Shown here one piece after another: positions 33,972 to 40,620 of a DNA stretch of 64,000 nucleotides. The notes under the pieces were generated by a model. The model was not told where the DNA came from, searched no databases, and saw nothing but the letters and a program-made list of their open reading frames with translations. The position numbers and the translations under genes were made by a program. Position 1 is the stretch's first letter, and every line of letters begins with the position of its first letter. The stretch spans positions 1 through 64,000 of the forward strand of contig JACQZY010000002.1 of the NCBI GenBank assembly GCA_016213645.1, in the 5' to 3' direction. The DNA comes from Actinomycetota bacterium. GTDB lineage: Bacteria; Actinomycetota; Thermoleophilia; Solirubrobacterales; JACPNS01.

Positions 33972-35183
33972 ATGACGGCTTCCCCCATGCCACCGGACGG
34001 CACGCCCGACGACACCGCGAGCAGCGACGGCGCGCTCACCGAGGACGCGATCCGCGAGGCTCTGCGCCCCGTGATCGACCCCGAGCTGCGCCGCTCGATC
34101 GTGGATCTGGGAATGGTGCGTTCGGTCGATATCAAAGACGGCGGGGAGATCGACATCGTGATCTCGCTGACCACCGCGGGGTGTCCGATTCGCTCGCACT
34201 TCCAGACGGCGGTGGCTGAATCGGCGGGAGCGGTCACCGGCGTCACGTCCGTGAACGTCAGCTTTGACGTGCTCTCCGATGAGGAAAAGAACGAACTTCG
34301 ATCGAAGCTTGGCCGCGGCTCGCTGCCCGAGGGCGCTTTGGCGCAGGTGCACAATGTGATTTGCGTGGGTTCCGGAAAGGGCGGCGTTGGTAAGTCGACG
34401 ATGACCGCCAATCTCGCCGCGGCTCTGGCCGTTGAGGGCAACAAGGTCGCCGTGATCGACTGCGACGTATACGGCTACAGCATCCCCCGCATGCTCGGCG
34501 TGAGCCGGCGGCCGGAGGTCAACGACGCGCGCAAGATTCTGCCGATCGACGCCGCGGGAGGCGTGAAGGTGATGTCGATCGGATTCTTTGTCGAGGACAA
34601 CGCCGCCGTAGTTTGGCGTGGCGCGATGCTGCACAAGGCGATCCAGCAGTTCCTGGAGGACGTGGAATGGGGCGAACTGGATTACCTGCTGCTGGACCTG
34701 CCCCCAGGCACCGGCGACGTTTCGATGACGCTCGCCCAGCTGCTGCCGCAGAGCAAGTTTGTGCTGGTGACCACGCCGCAGCCGGCCGCGCAGACCGTGG
34801 CCAAGCGTTCGGCGGATCTGACCGCAAAGGTGAAGATGGAGATCATCGGCGTGATCGAAAACATGTCCGGCTTCACAACGCCGGGCGGTGAGCGCTTCAC
34901 AATCTTCGGTGAAGGCGGCGGCCAGTTGTTGGCTGACGAACTGGACGTGCCGCTGTTGGCGAAGGTGCCGATCAGCGAGCCGCTGCGCGAGCACGCGGAC
35001 GAAGGCACACCGCTGGTCGTCAGCGACCCGGACTCCCCCGCGGCCCAGGCAATTCGCCAGGCCGCCCGCGGCATCATCGCCGCCAGCCCGCGCGAGCTGC
35101 CGAGTTTTCCGCCCGCCTCGGACCCCCCGCCGATCAAGCTGCCGGTCACGCAGCACGCGCCGGTCATCCGCACGCAGCCATAG
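33972..35183 (+). CDS. mrp: Mrp/ApbC-type P-loop ATPase, iron-sulfur carrier family
   Basis: ATG at 33972 gives 403 residues. The N-terminal 100 residues are a MIP18-type (DUF59) domain: LRPVIDPELRRSIVDLGMV and TTAGCPIRSHF. Then comes the ParA-like ATPase: deviant Walker A VGSGKGGVGKSTMTANLA, DCDVYGYSIPRMLG, YLLLDLPPGTGDVSMTLAQL and TTPQPAAQTVAKRS. The usual CxxC after IENMSGF is replaced by TTPGGE, as I know it from other actinobacterial members. It likely carries or helps assemble Fe-S clusters. Position 21 bases after the bioB-coupled gene suggests support for the Fe-S enzyme BioB. Confidence 0.9.
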   Translation: MTASPMPPDGTPDDTASSDGALTEDAIREALRPVIDPELRRSIVDLGMVRSVDIKDGGEIDIVISLTTAGCPIRSHFQTAVAESAGAVTGVTSVNVSFDVLSDEEKNELRSKLGRGSLPEGALAQVHNVICVGSGKGGVGKSTMTANLAAALAVEGNKVAVIDCDVYGYSIPRMLGVSRRPEVNDARKILPIDAAGGVKVMSIGFFVEDNAAVVWRGAMLHKAIQQFLEDVEWGELDYLLLDLPPGTGDVSMTLAQLLPQSKFVLVTTPQPAAQTVAKRSADLTAKVKMEIIGVIENMSGFTTPGGERFTIFGEGGGQLLADELDVPLLAKVPISEPLREHADEGTPLVVSDPDSPAAQAIRQAARGIIAASPRELPSFPPASDPPPIKLPVTQHAPVIRTQP

Positions 35184-35223
35184 CGGGAGCCACGTAGGAG
35201 GCTCGCCTCGTCGCGCGCCGTGC

Positions 35224-35288
35224 CCGGAGCGCTGTGCGGGAGCGCTGTGCGGGAGCGCTGTGCTGGAGCGCTGTGCTGGAGCGCTGTG
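35224..35288. repeat. Five tandem 13-bp units after mrp
   Basis: Units start at 35224, 35237, 35250, 35263 and 35276 with consensus CGGGAGCGCTGTG; the last two read CTGGAGCGCTGTG. AGCGCT is itself palindromic, so each unit could pair with another. It lies 40 bases after the mrp stop in a 460-base gap. Confidence 0.88.
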
Positions 35289-35340
35289 GAGACGCACCTC
35301 GCGGGCATAATTTCGACGGCTGTCCGCCAGGCCGACGTCC

Positions 35341-35363
35341 ATGATGCCGCGGGCGGCCTGGCG
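35341..35363. repeat. Inverted copy of 23 bases from the mrp 3' coding region
   Basis: This block is the exact reverse complement of 35055-35077 inside mrp. Similarity continues on one side with small indels. It may be a small inverted duplication, or it may let the mrp mRNA form a long-range hairpin with a loop of about 260 bases. Confidence 0.8.
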
Positions 35364-35427
35364 ATATTGCAATTTCCATAGTCGCAGACCACTCGTTCCG
35401 GCCGCCTTACGACCACCTTTTCAGCCG

Positions 35428-35465
35428 GTGGGGATTTTTATGCCGCCGTGGCATAAAAAACCCCA
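35428..35465. repeat. Copy 2 of the dispersed palindrome
   Basis: Arms TGGGGATTTTTATGCC and GGCATAAAAAACCCCA pair with one mismatch around GCCGT. The 38 bases match 20503-20540 at 35 positions, and the changes in the loop partly preserve symmetry. The flanks differ, so this core is the mobile or conserved unit. Confidence 0.85.
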
Positions 35466-35643
35466 GGCGCATGAAAACGTGCTCGGATGGTGGCCGGATA
35501 CGGCGAGGGCGAGGACGGCAAGGTGAACGGCCGTGTCGCCGGCGTGTCGCCGTCGTGTCACCGCGATGTCGCCGCTGGAACGGTTACGGAAGTTTTACGG
35601 TTTTGATTCACACGTGTAACTGGATGCCTGGTAGAAACGCGTC

Positions 35644-36096
35644 GTGTACGAAGACGATCCATGGTGGTTCCGGCTGTTGGGCGACGACCAGGCGGCAAAC
35701 CTCCTATACGAGGTGCGCATGCGCGCGTTCCTGACGCAGGCGGAGATCGCCGAGCGCTCTGGAATCAACCAGTCTTCAATCTCCAGATGGGAGCGCGGCG
35801 AGCGGGAGCCGACGTTTCACGACGTGATGCGCGTAATCGGCGCCGCCGGTTTTCGTATGAGCATCCAGCTTCACAGCGCCGCGAAAGAGCGAACGCGGGG
35901 GGCGCTCTGGATCGACCAGCTGCATGAACGCGACGCGGCCAGCGAACTCGTACGCGTGCGCAAGTTCAAAGTCAGTCGTACTCGCCGATACGTGCCGTAC
36001 TCCACCTCCACGAAAGGTCCACACATCGATCGTCACCGGCGGTGGATGCTGGTTCGGCAATCGGGGCGCTCGAGCAAGTTCGGCGGAGTGCTGTGA
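35644..36096 (+). CDS. XRE-family helix-turn-helix protein
   Basis: GTG at 35644 gives 150 residues. The domain is AFLTQAEIAERSGINQSSIS, RWERGEREPTFHDVMRVI, AAGFRMSI, a standard Cro/C1-type HTH at about residues 29-75. A basic C-terminal half (VRKFKVSRTRRYVPYSTS, DRHRRWMLVRQSGRSSK) has no recognised fold. The sequence beginning YEDDPWWFRLLGDDQAAN is unusual for a repressor. It lies alone in a repeat-rich interval between mrp and an SDR gene; possibly an autonomous regulator. The alternative start codons are few, so the GTG is likely. Confidence 0.72.
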   Translation: MYEDDPWWFRLLGDDQAANLLYEVRMRAFLTQAEIAERSGINQSSISRWERGEREPTFHDVMRVIGAAGFRMSIQLHSAAKERTRGALWIDQLHERDAASELVRVRKFKVSRTRRYVPYSTSTKGPHIDRHRRWMLVRQSGRSSKFGGVL

Positions 36097-36133
36097 CGAC
36101 CGTATTGCTGATGCGCCGACGCCCACCATCCAA

Positions 36134-36175
36134 ATCGGTCGGCCCTTATCTGTCGGCCCGTATCGGTCGGCCCGA
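36134..36175. repeat. Three tandem 14-bp units between XRE and SDR genes
   Basis: Units at 36134, 36148 and 36162: ATCGGTCGGCCCTT, ATCTGTCGGCCCGT and ATCGGTCGGCCCGA. The array occupies the 104-base gap between two convergent gene ends. Confidence 0.8.
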
Positions 36176-36200
36176 TTCACCGAACCGGCGAGGACTGCCC

Positions 36201-37004
36201 TTAGACCATCGTCATGCCGCCGCTCACCGAGATCGTCTGGCCGGTCACAAAACCGGCGCCCTCGGAGGCGAGAAACGCGACAACCGGTGCGATGTCGTGC
36301 GGCTGGCCAAGGCGGCCCATCGGTACGGCGCCGCGTAGCGAGGCGACCATCTCCGCCGCGTCTTCGGCGTATTGGATCAGTTGGTCGAGCATCGGCGTGG
36401 CGGTCGGACCCGGCGAAAGACAGTTGACCGTGACGCCCTTGTCCATCACTTCTCGCGCCATCGCCTTGACAAACGCGATCAAGCCGCCGTTGGCGGCCGA
36501 CATCAAAGACTGGTTGGCGGTGCCGGCGCGGCCGGCCTCGCCGGCGATGTGGACGATTCGGCCGTAGCCACGGTCGATCATGCCGCCAAGCACGGCGTGC
36601 GTCATGCGGATGCCGCCGATCAGGTTGGTGTCGATCATCTGGCGCCAGTACGATTCGTCGCTCTTGAGCAGGGCGGCGGCGGAGTTCCAGCCGGCACTGT
36701 TGATCAGCACGTCGATCGGTCCAAGGCGCTGCTGCACCTCGCCGATCGCCCTGGCCACCGATGACGGCTCGGTGATGTTCAGCTCCACCCAGATCACGTC
36801 CGGACCGATCGGCGTCAGCTCGGTGGCGACCGCTGCCGCGCGCTGCGCGTCGATATCGGCGATCGCAACCACGAGGCCGTTTTTCAGCAATTCGGCCGCC
36901 ACTTCCTTGCCGATCCCACCGGCGCCACCGGCGACCAGGGCAACGCGACGCTCACCCGCGGGGGCGGGGGGCTGTCCGACTGATCCGATCGCGTGGACGC
37001 TCAT
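36201..37004 (-). CDS. SDR-family protein lacking the catalytic residues
   Basis: The 267-residue protein has a good Rossmann start (VALVAGGAGGIGKEVAAELL, residues 21-40), IADIDAQRAAA, VLINSAGWNSAA and the C-terminal FLASEGAGFVTGQTISVSGG of FabG-type SDRs. At the active site, the Ser position in VHIAGEAG is Gly, and the YxxxK motif reads MSAANGG, so Tyr and Lys are Met and Asn. The other three SDRs in this window keep YATTK, YSSTK or YAATK. It probably binds NAD(P) but should not perform ordinary SDR chemistry. A structural or regulatory role is inferred. Confidence 0.82.
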   Translation of the reverse strand: MSVHAIGSVGQPPAPAGERRVALVAGGAGGIGKEVAAELLKNGLVVAIADIDAQRAAAVATELTPIGPDVIWVELNITEPSSVARAIGEVQQRLGPIDVLINSAGWNSAAALLKSDESYWRQMIDTNLIGGIRMTHAVLGGMIDRGYGRIVHIAGEAGRAGTANQSLMSAANGGLIAFVKAMAREVMDKGVTVNCLSPGPTATPMLDQLIQYAEDAAEMVASLRGAVPMGRLGQPHDIAPVVAFLASEGAGFVTGQTISVSGGMTMV

Positions 37005-37051
37005 TGCGAGTGGAAGCCTACCGCTGCTCGCTTGCGTCTAAATTGATTGTC

Positions 37052-38308
37052 ATGACGCCGAACGTTTTGGACATCGAACAGCTCAGCATGCTGCTGGAGC
37101 TGGAGGCTCCGTTCTCGGTTGAGGACGTACAGCAGGCGCGCAAGCGAATGGCCAAGCGCTGGCATCCGGACATCGCTCCACCGGGCAAGCGGCAGGCGCA
37201 CGAAGACCACCTGAAGGTCCTCAACGAAGCCGCGGACCAGCTGGAGAGTCTGCTGACGCACATGCCCCAGGGCCGCCTCAGCGCGGCCGCAATGCGCGCG
37301 AGCGCCGATGCCGCCCGCAAGCGACGGGCAGACGAAGGACGGCGAGCCTACGAAGCCCAGCAGGCCGAGCAGCGGCATCGAGCAGACCGCGAGCAGCACG
37401 ATCCGTTTCACTCGCAGCTCCCCGATCACTCGGTCGTCTACCGCTACGCGCGCTGCAACGCGTATCCGGAATGGGGCGTGGGCAGCATCCTCGGCATTTA
37501 CTTCACCGGGGAGGGCGACAATGTGCTGCAGTGGGCGCGCGTCACTTTTGAAATGGGCGTACGTACCGTCCCCGCGGGCACGCTCGACTTCGTCGAGTTC
37601 GGCAAACCAGACGATGCGCAGGAGCGCGCGCGGCGATTCCTACTCTCGGCCGAACACGCGATGGCCGAGGGCGACTTCGCGCTGGCGGCACGGCGCCTGA
37701 TCTTCGCGCGCGACGCCGACGAACACGACCCCACAATCCACCGGCTGATGACCGTGGCCTTCTGGCAGGGCGGAGACATGGTCGCGGCCGCCCGCTCGGT
37801 GCGCGCCTGGGCTCGCGTAGAGCCGGGTCGCCCGGCGCCGCACCGCTACGCGGCGAGGCTCTACGAGGCAATGGGCCTGCATGAGCTTGCCGCCGAAGCG
37901 GCAGAACGCGAATGCGCCACCAACCCGCGCGACGGCGCGGCCTGGGCACGGCTTGGCTTTTTGCGATTGCGCCTACTTCAGGCGGAGGCGGCTCGCGAGG
38001 CGCTGACGAGAGCGCGACGCACGCCCGAGGCCGACGTTGACACCCTGCTCGACCTGTCACTGGCCAACCACCTGCTCGGCGAGCGAACGGCGTCGCTGGA
38101 ATGTGTACGCGCCGCGCTGAAGCTGGACGGTGAAAGCATCCTGGCCTGGACGGCGATGGCGCACGCACTGGACCGCACCGGCGCCACCGCCGACTGCATC
38201 GCGGCATGTGACCGCGCGCTCGCGCTTGGCGGCGATGCGGTGGAGCTGGGCGAACTGCGCGCGCGCAAGCTGCGCGAGCAGCCGGCCGAGATCGACCGCG
38301 TCGCCTAA
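37052..38308 (+). CDS. J-domain protein with TPR-like repeats
   Basis: ATG at 37052 gives 418 residues. Residues about 17-65 are a J-domain: FSVEDVQQARKRMAKRWHPD with the HPD at 38-40, then LKVLNEAADQLESLL. A charged linker (ARKRRADEGRRAYEAQQAE) leads to a middle domain of about 80 residues with EWGVGSILGIYFTGEGDN and VRTVPAGTLDFV. The C-terminal half is a chain of helical pairs typical of TPR (AAEAAERECATNPRDGAAWA, AREALTRARRTPEADVDTLL). It should engage DnaK through the J-domain and clients through TPRs. The combination is unlike standard DnaJ; first of four genes read in one direction. Confidence 0.8.
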   Translation: MTPNVLDIEQLSMLLELEAPFSVEDVQQARKRMAKRWHPDIAPPGKRQAHEDHLKVLNEAADQLESLLTHMPQGRLSAAAMRASADAARKRRADEGRRAYEAQQAEQRHRADREQHDPFHSQLPDHSVVYRYARCNAYPEWGVGSILGIYFTGEGDNVLQWARVTFEMGVRTVPAGTLDFVEFGKPDDAQERARRFLLSAEHAMAEGDFALAARRLIFARDADEHDPTIHRLMTVAFWQGGDMVAAARSVRAWARVEPGRPAPHRYAARLYEAMGLHELAAEAAERECATNPRDGAAWARLGFLRLRLLQAEAAREALTRARRTPEADVDTLLDLSLANHLLGERTASLECVRAALKLDGESILAWTAMAHALDRTGATADCIAACDRALALGGDAVELGELRARKLREQPAEIDRVA

Positions 38309-38319
38309 AATCTTCAACC

Positions 38320-38673
38320 ATGTCTCTCGAAGCCAAGATGCTCGAAAACATCGTCAACGCGCTTGCGCATCACGATCAGACCTGCCCGATGCCGGCGAAG
38401 GCGATTCTGCTGAGCAACTTCGACCACGAGCGGTTTGGCTGGGACGACGTCAAAGGCGTGCCCGTGCAGGCAAGCAACGACATCCAGCCCGAGCGTTTTC
38501 GAATCCAGTGCGACGGATCGGCCAACGGCATCGAGGAGGCGCTGGAGGAATTCGTCGTCACGCCGCGTGAGGTGCCGGTCGAGTCGCCAGGGCAGCCGGT
38601 GCCGGCAATCACGCCGGGGCGCAGCCCATTCGTGGATTCGGGCGACGAGGGCCCGGACCCTTACCGCTGGTAG
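38320..38673 (+). CDS. Conserved-looking small protein, unknown function
   Basis: The 117-residue protein starts 11 bases after the J-domain gene. It reads MSLEAKMLENIVNALAHHDQ, then PAKAILLSNFDHERFGWDDV and QPERFRIQCDGSANGIEEAL, ending in a Pro-rich acidic tail (SPFVDSGDEGPDPYRW). No signal peptide or membrane helix. The tail looks unstructured. Close spacing suggests an operon with the J-domain protein. I do not recognise a family. Confidence 0.6.
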   Translation: MSLEAKMLENIVNALAHHDQTCPMPAKAILLSNFDHERFGWDDVKGVPVQASNDIQPERFRIQCDGSANGIEEALEEFVVTPREVPVESPGQPVPAITPGRSPFVDSGDEGPDPYRW

Positions 38674-38710
38674 GCGTCTGCCGACGCCGAAGCTCGCACG
38701 AGGTACCCAT

Positions 38711-39025
38711 GTGATCGAGTTCTTTTTCTGGCGCGACTGCCCTTCGTACGAACGCGCGCTGGCGTTGCTTCGCGCGGCGATGTCCGAATGCGGCGTGGAC
38801 GAATCAGAACTTCGCGTGTCCGAGGTGGTGAGCGACGAAGACGCGCAACGCATGATGTTCCCCGGCTCGCCAACGATCCGAGTGGACGGCGCCGACGTGC
38901 AGGATCCGGGCGATCAGCCAGTCGGCCTGACCTGCCGTCTGTATCGCAAGCGCGACGGCCGTCACTCGCCCTTGCCCGACGAAGCCGACATCCGCGATGC
39001 GCTGACGCGCGCCTACGGCGGATAG
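38711..39025 (+). CDS. Thioredoxin-fold protein, single-cysteine active site
   Basis: GTG at 38711 has GAGG eight bases upstream and gives 104 residues. VIEFFFWRDCPSYERALALL is the first strand-helix of a thioredoxin-like fold with the single Cys at position 10 (D-C-P-S in place of CxxC). MMFPGSPTIRVDGADV carries the cis-proline loop. LTCRLYRKRDGR follows. Such proteins occur widely as small thioredoxin-like or mercury-resistance-like proteins of unknown substrate. It is 11 bases before another thioredoxin-fold gene. Confidence 0.7.
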   Translation: MIEFFFWRDCPSYERALALLRAAMSECGVDESELRVSEVVSDEDAQRMMFPGSPTIRVDGADVQDPGDQPVGLTCRLYRKRDGRHSPLPDEADIRDALTRAYGG

Positions 39026-39036
39026 TCTGCTCGCCG

Positions 39037-39597
39037 ATGATCGGCGAGTCCGCGAGCAAGCGTCCAAATGGATTGAGGCCCGGCGCGAAAGCGCCGCCGT
39101 TCGCGCTGCCCGGCGTAGACGGCGAAATCCACTCCCTGCCGGCGCCCGGCGACGCCGCAGCCACGGTGATCGTCTTCACCTGCAATCACTGTCCCTACGC
39201 ACTGGCCTGGCATGACCGCGTCGCCACCGCCGCCCGCGACTACGCCGACCGCAACGTTCGCTTCTTCGCGATCAACGCAAATGACGCCACCCGCTATCCC
39301 GCCGACTCTTTCGAGGCGATGCGCGAGCGAGCGGCCGGCGATTCCTGGCCAATGCCCTACCTGCACGACGCCGACCAGCGGGTCGCCCGCGCCTACGACG
39401 CCCAGACCACCCCGGATCTCTACGTCTTCGACCGCGATCTGAATCTCGTCTACAGCGGCGCCCCCGACGCCGACTTCGACGACCTGTCGCAAAACGCCGC
39501 CTGGCTGCGCGACGCGCTCGACGCCACCCTCGCAGGCGCCGCCCCCGACCGACCCGAGACCGGGCCGGTCGGATGCAGCATCAAATGGCGGGAGTGA
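39037..39597 (+). CDS. Thioredoxin-family (AhpC/TSA-like) protein
   Basis: ATG at 39037 gives 186 residues. It begins GLRPGAKAPPFALPGVDGEI, then VIVFTCNHCPYALAWHDRV with a CNHC redox motif, FFAINANDATRYPADSFEAM, PMPYLHDADQRVARAYDAQT with the cis-Pro in TTPDLYVFD. The end VGCSIKWRE is the conserved tail I recall for this family. The last residues before it (DRPETGPV) are encoded by a palindrome at 39546. It is probably a thiol-disulfide or peroxide-reducing protein. Convergent with metF, overlapping it by 17 bases. Confidence 0.82.
   Translation: MIGESASKRPNGLRPGAKAPPFALPGVDGEIHSLPAPGDAAATVIVFTCNHCPYALAWHDRVATAARDYADRNVRFFAINANDATRYPADSFEAMRERAAGDSWPMPYLHDADQRVARAYDAQTTPDLYVFDRDLNLVYSGAPDADFDDLSQNAAWLRDALDATLAGAAPDRPETGPVGCSIKWRE
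39546..39571. repeat. GC-rich palindrome, copy 1, inside the thioredoxin gene end
   Basis: CGACCGACCCG and CGGGCCGGTCG pair with one mismatch around AGAC. The same core, perfectly paired and longer, occurs at 40544-40585 on the other side of metF. Here it lies between convergent genes and might serve as a terminator for both, though no T-tract follows. Confidence 0.75.
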
Positions 39598-40510
39598 CCG
39601 AAGCCGCGGGGCGTTCCGCCCGATCCCACGGCCGTGCTGCCTTCAGCGCCGAGAGGATCGCCCAGGTGGCGGGCGACTTGTTGAGCGTGTAGAAGTGAAT
39701 GCCCGGGGCGCCGCGTGCGAGCAGGTCAGCGCACTGCAAAGTGGCGTAGGCGACGCCAAGGTCGGTGATCGCCTCGGGGTCGTCGCGGCGGGCGTCCAGT
39801 TCAGCCATCAGCTGCGGAGGGATCGAGGCGCCGCACATGCTCGTGAAGCGCTTGATCTGCTCGTAGCCGGCGATCGGCATGATGCCGGGGATGATCGGCA
39901 CCTCAATGCCGGCGGCGCGGGCGCGCTCGACGTAGCTGAAGTAGGCGTTGTTGTCGAAGAACAACTGAGTTACGAGGAAGCTCGCGCCTGCATCGACCTT
40001 CTGCTTCGCAAAAGCCAGATCTGAATCGGCGCTCTCGGCCTCGGGGTGCGTCTCGGGGTAGCAAGCGGCGGCGATGCAGAAGTCGTAATCAGCCGCGATC
40101 AGCGAGACCAGCTCGTCGGCGTTGCCGAGGCCGCCTTCGGTGCGCACGAACCCCTGCTCTCCGGCCGGCGGGTCGCCGCGCAGGGCGATGACGTTCTGCA
40201 CACCGGCGGCGGCGATCTCGTCCAAAACTTCGCGCAACTCGGCCACGGTCGCGCCGACGCAGGTGAAGTGGGCCATCGTCTCGATGCCCAGCTCGTTCTT
40301 GACGCGGCCGACGATCGCAATCGTGCGGTCGCGCGTGGAACCGCCCGCGCCGTAGGTGACGCTCACGAACGTAGGGTCCAATTCGCGCAGCTTGGCGACC
40401 GTGTCGAACAGGTTGGCCATGCCCTCGTCGGTCTTAGGCGGGAAGAACTCGAACGAGAACGTCGGCTTGCCGCCACCGGCATGTTCCGTGATCAGCTGGT
40501 CGATGCGCAT
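39581..40510 (-). CDS. metF: Methylenetetrahydrofolate reductase
   Basis: The 309-residue length fits MetF. Signature blocks: TFSFEFFPPKTDEGMANLFD, FVSVTYGAGGSTRDRTI, ETMAHFTCVGATVAELREVL, NVIALRGDPPAGEQ, CYPETHPEA, FLVTQLFFDNNAYFSYVERA and PGIMPIAGYEQIKRF. It reduces 5,10-methylene- to 5-methyl-tetrahydrofolate with FAD for methionine synthesis in the cytoplasm. It is flanked by two copies of a GC-rich palindrome. No methionine genes adjoin it. Confidence 0.95.
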   Translation of the reverse strand: MRIDQLITEHAGGGKPTFSFEFFPPKTDEGMANLFDTVAKLRELDPTFVSVTYGAGGSTRDRTIAIVGRVKNELGIETMAHFTCVGATVAELREVLDEIAAAGVQNVIALRGDPPAGEQGFVRTEGGLGNADELVSLIAADYDFCIAAACYPETHPEAESADSDLAFAKQKVDAGASFLVTQLFFDNNAYFSYVERARAAGIEVPIIPGIMPIAGYEQIKRFTSMCGASIPPQLMAELDARRDDPEAITDLGVAYATLQCADLLARGAPGIHFYTLNKSPATWAILSALKAARPWDRAERPAASVTPAI

Positions 40511-40543
40511 GCGGGCATCGTAGTGCCCGCGCGGTCAACAGCG

Positions 40544-40585
40544 ACAGCATCCGACCGGCCCGAGACCGGGCCGGTCGGATGCTGT
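40544..40585. repeat. GC-rich palindrome, copy 2, between metF and the large secreted protein gene
   Basis: Arms at 40544-40562 and 40567-40585 (ACAGCATCCGACCGGCCCG and its exact complement) enclose AGAC. The stem is 19 bp and perfect. It is 36 bases after the stop of the 1451-residue protein gene, both on the minus strand, so it could end that transcript without a T-tract. The core equals copy 1. Confidence 0.85.
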
Positions 40586-40620
40586 ATCCCGTGGCAATAT
40601 TCGCGAATCGCTGAATCGTT

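Noticed and set aside
33909-35372. A 487-codon minus-strand frame opposite mrp
   Set aside because: Shadow of the mrp coding sequence and the repeat-rich gap; no domain signature.
35224-36175. CRISPR array
   Set aside because: Units are 13-14 bp and directly joined, without unique spacers, and no cas genes are present anywhere in the window.
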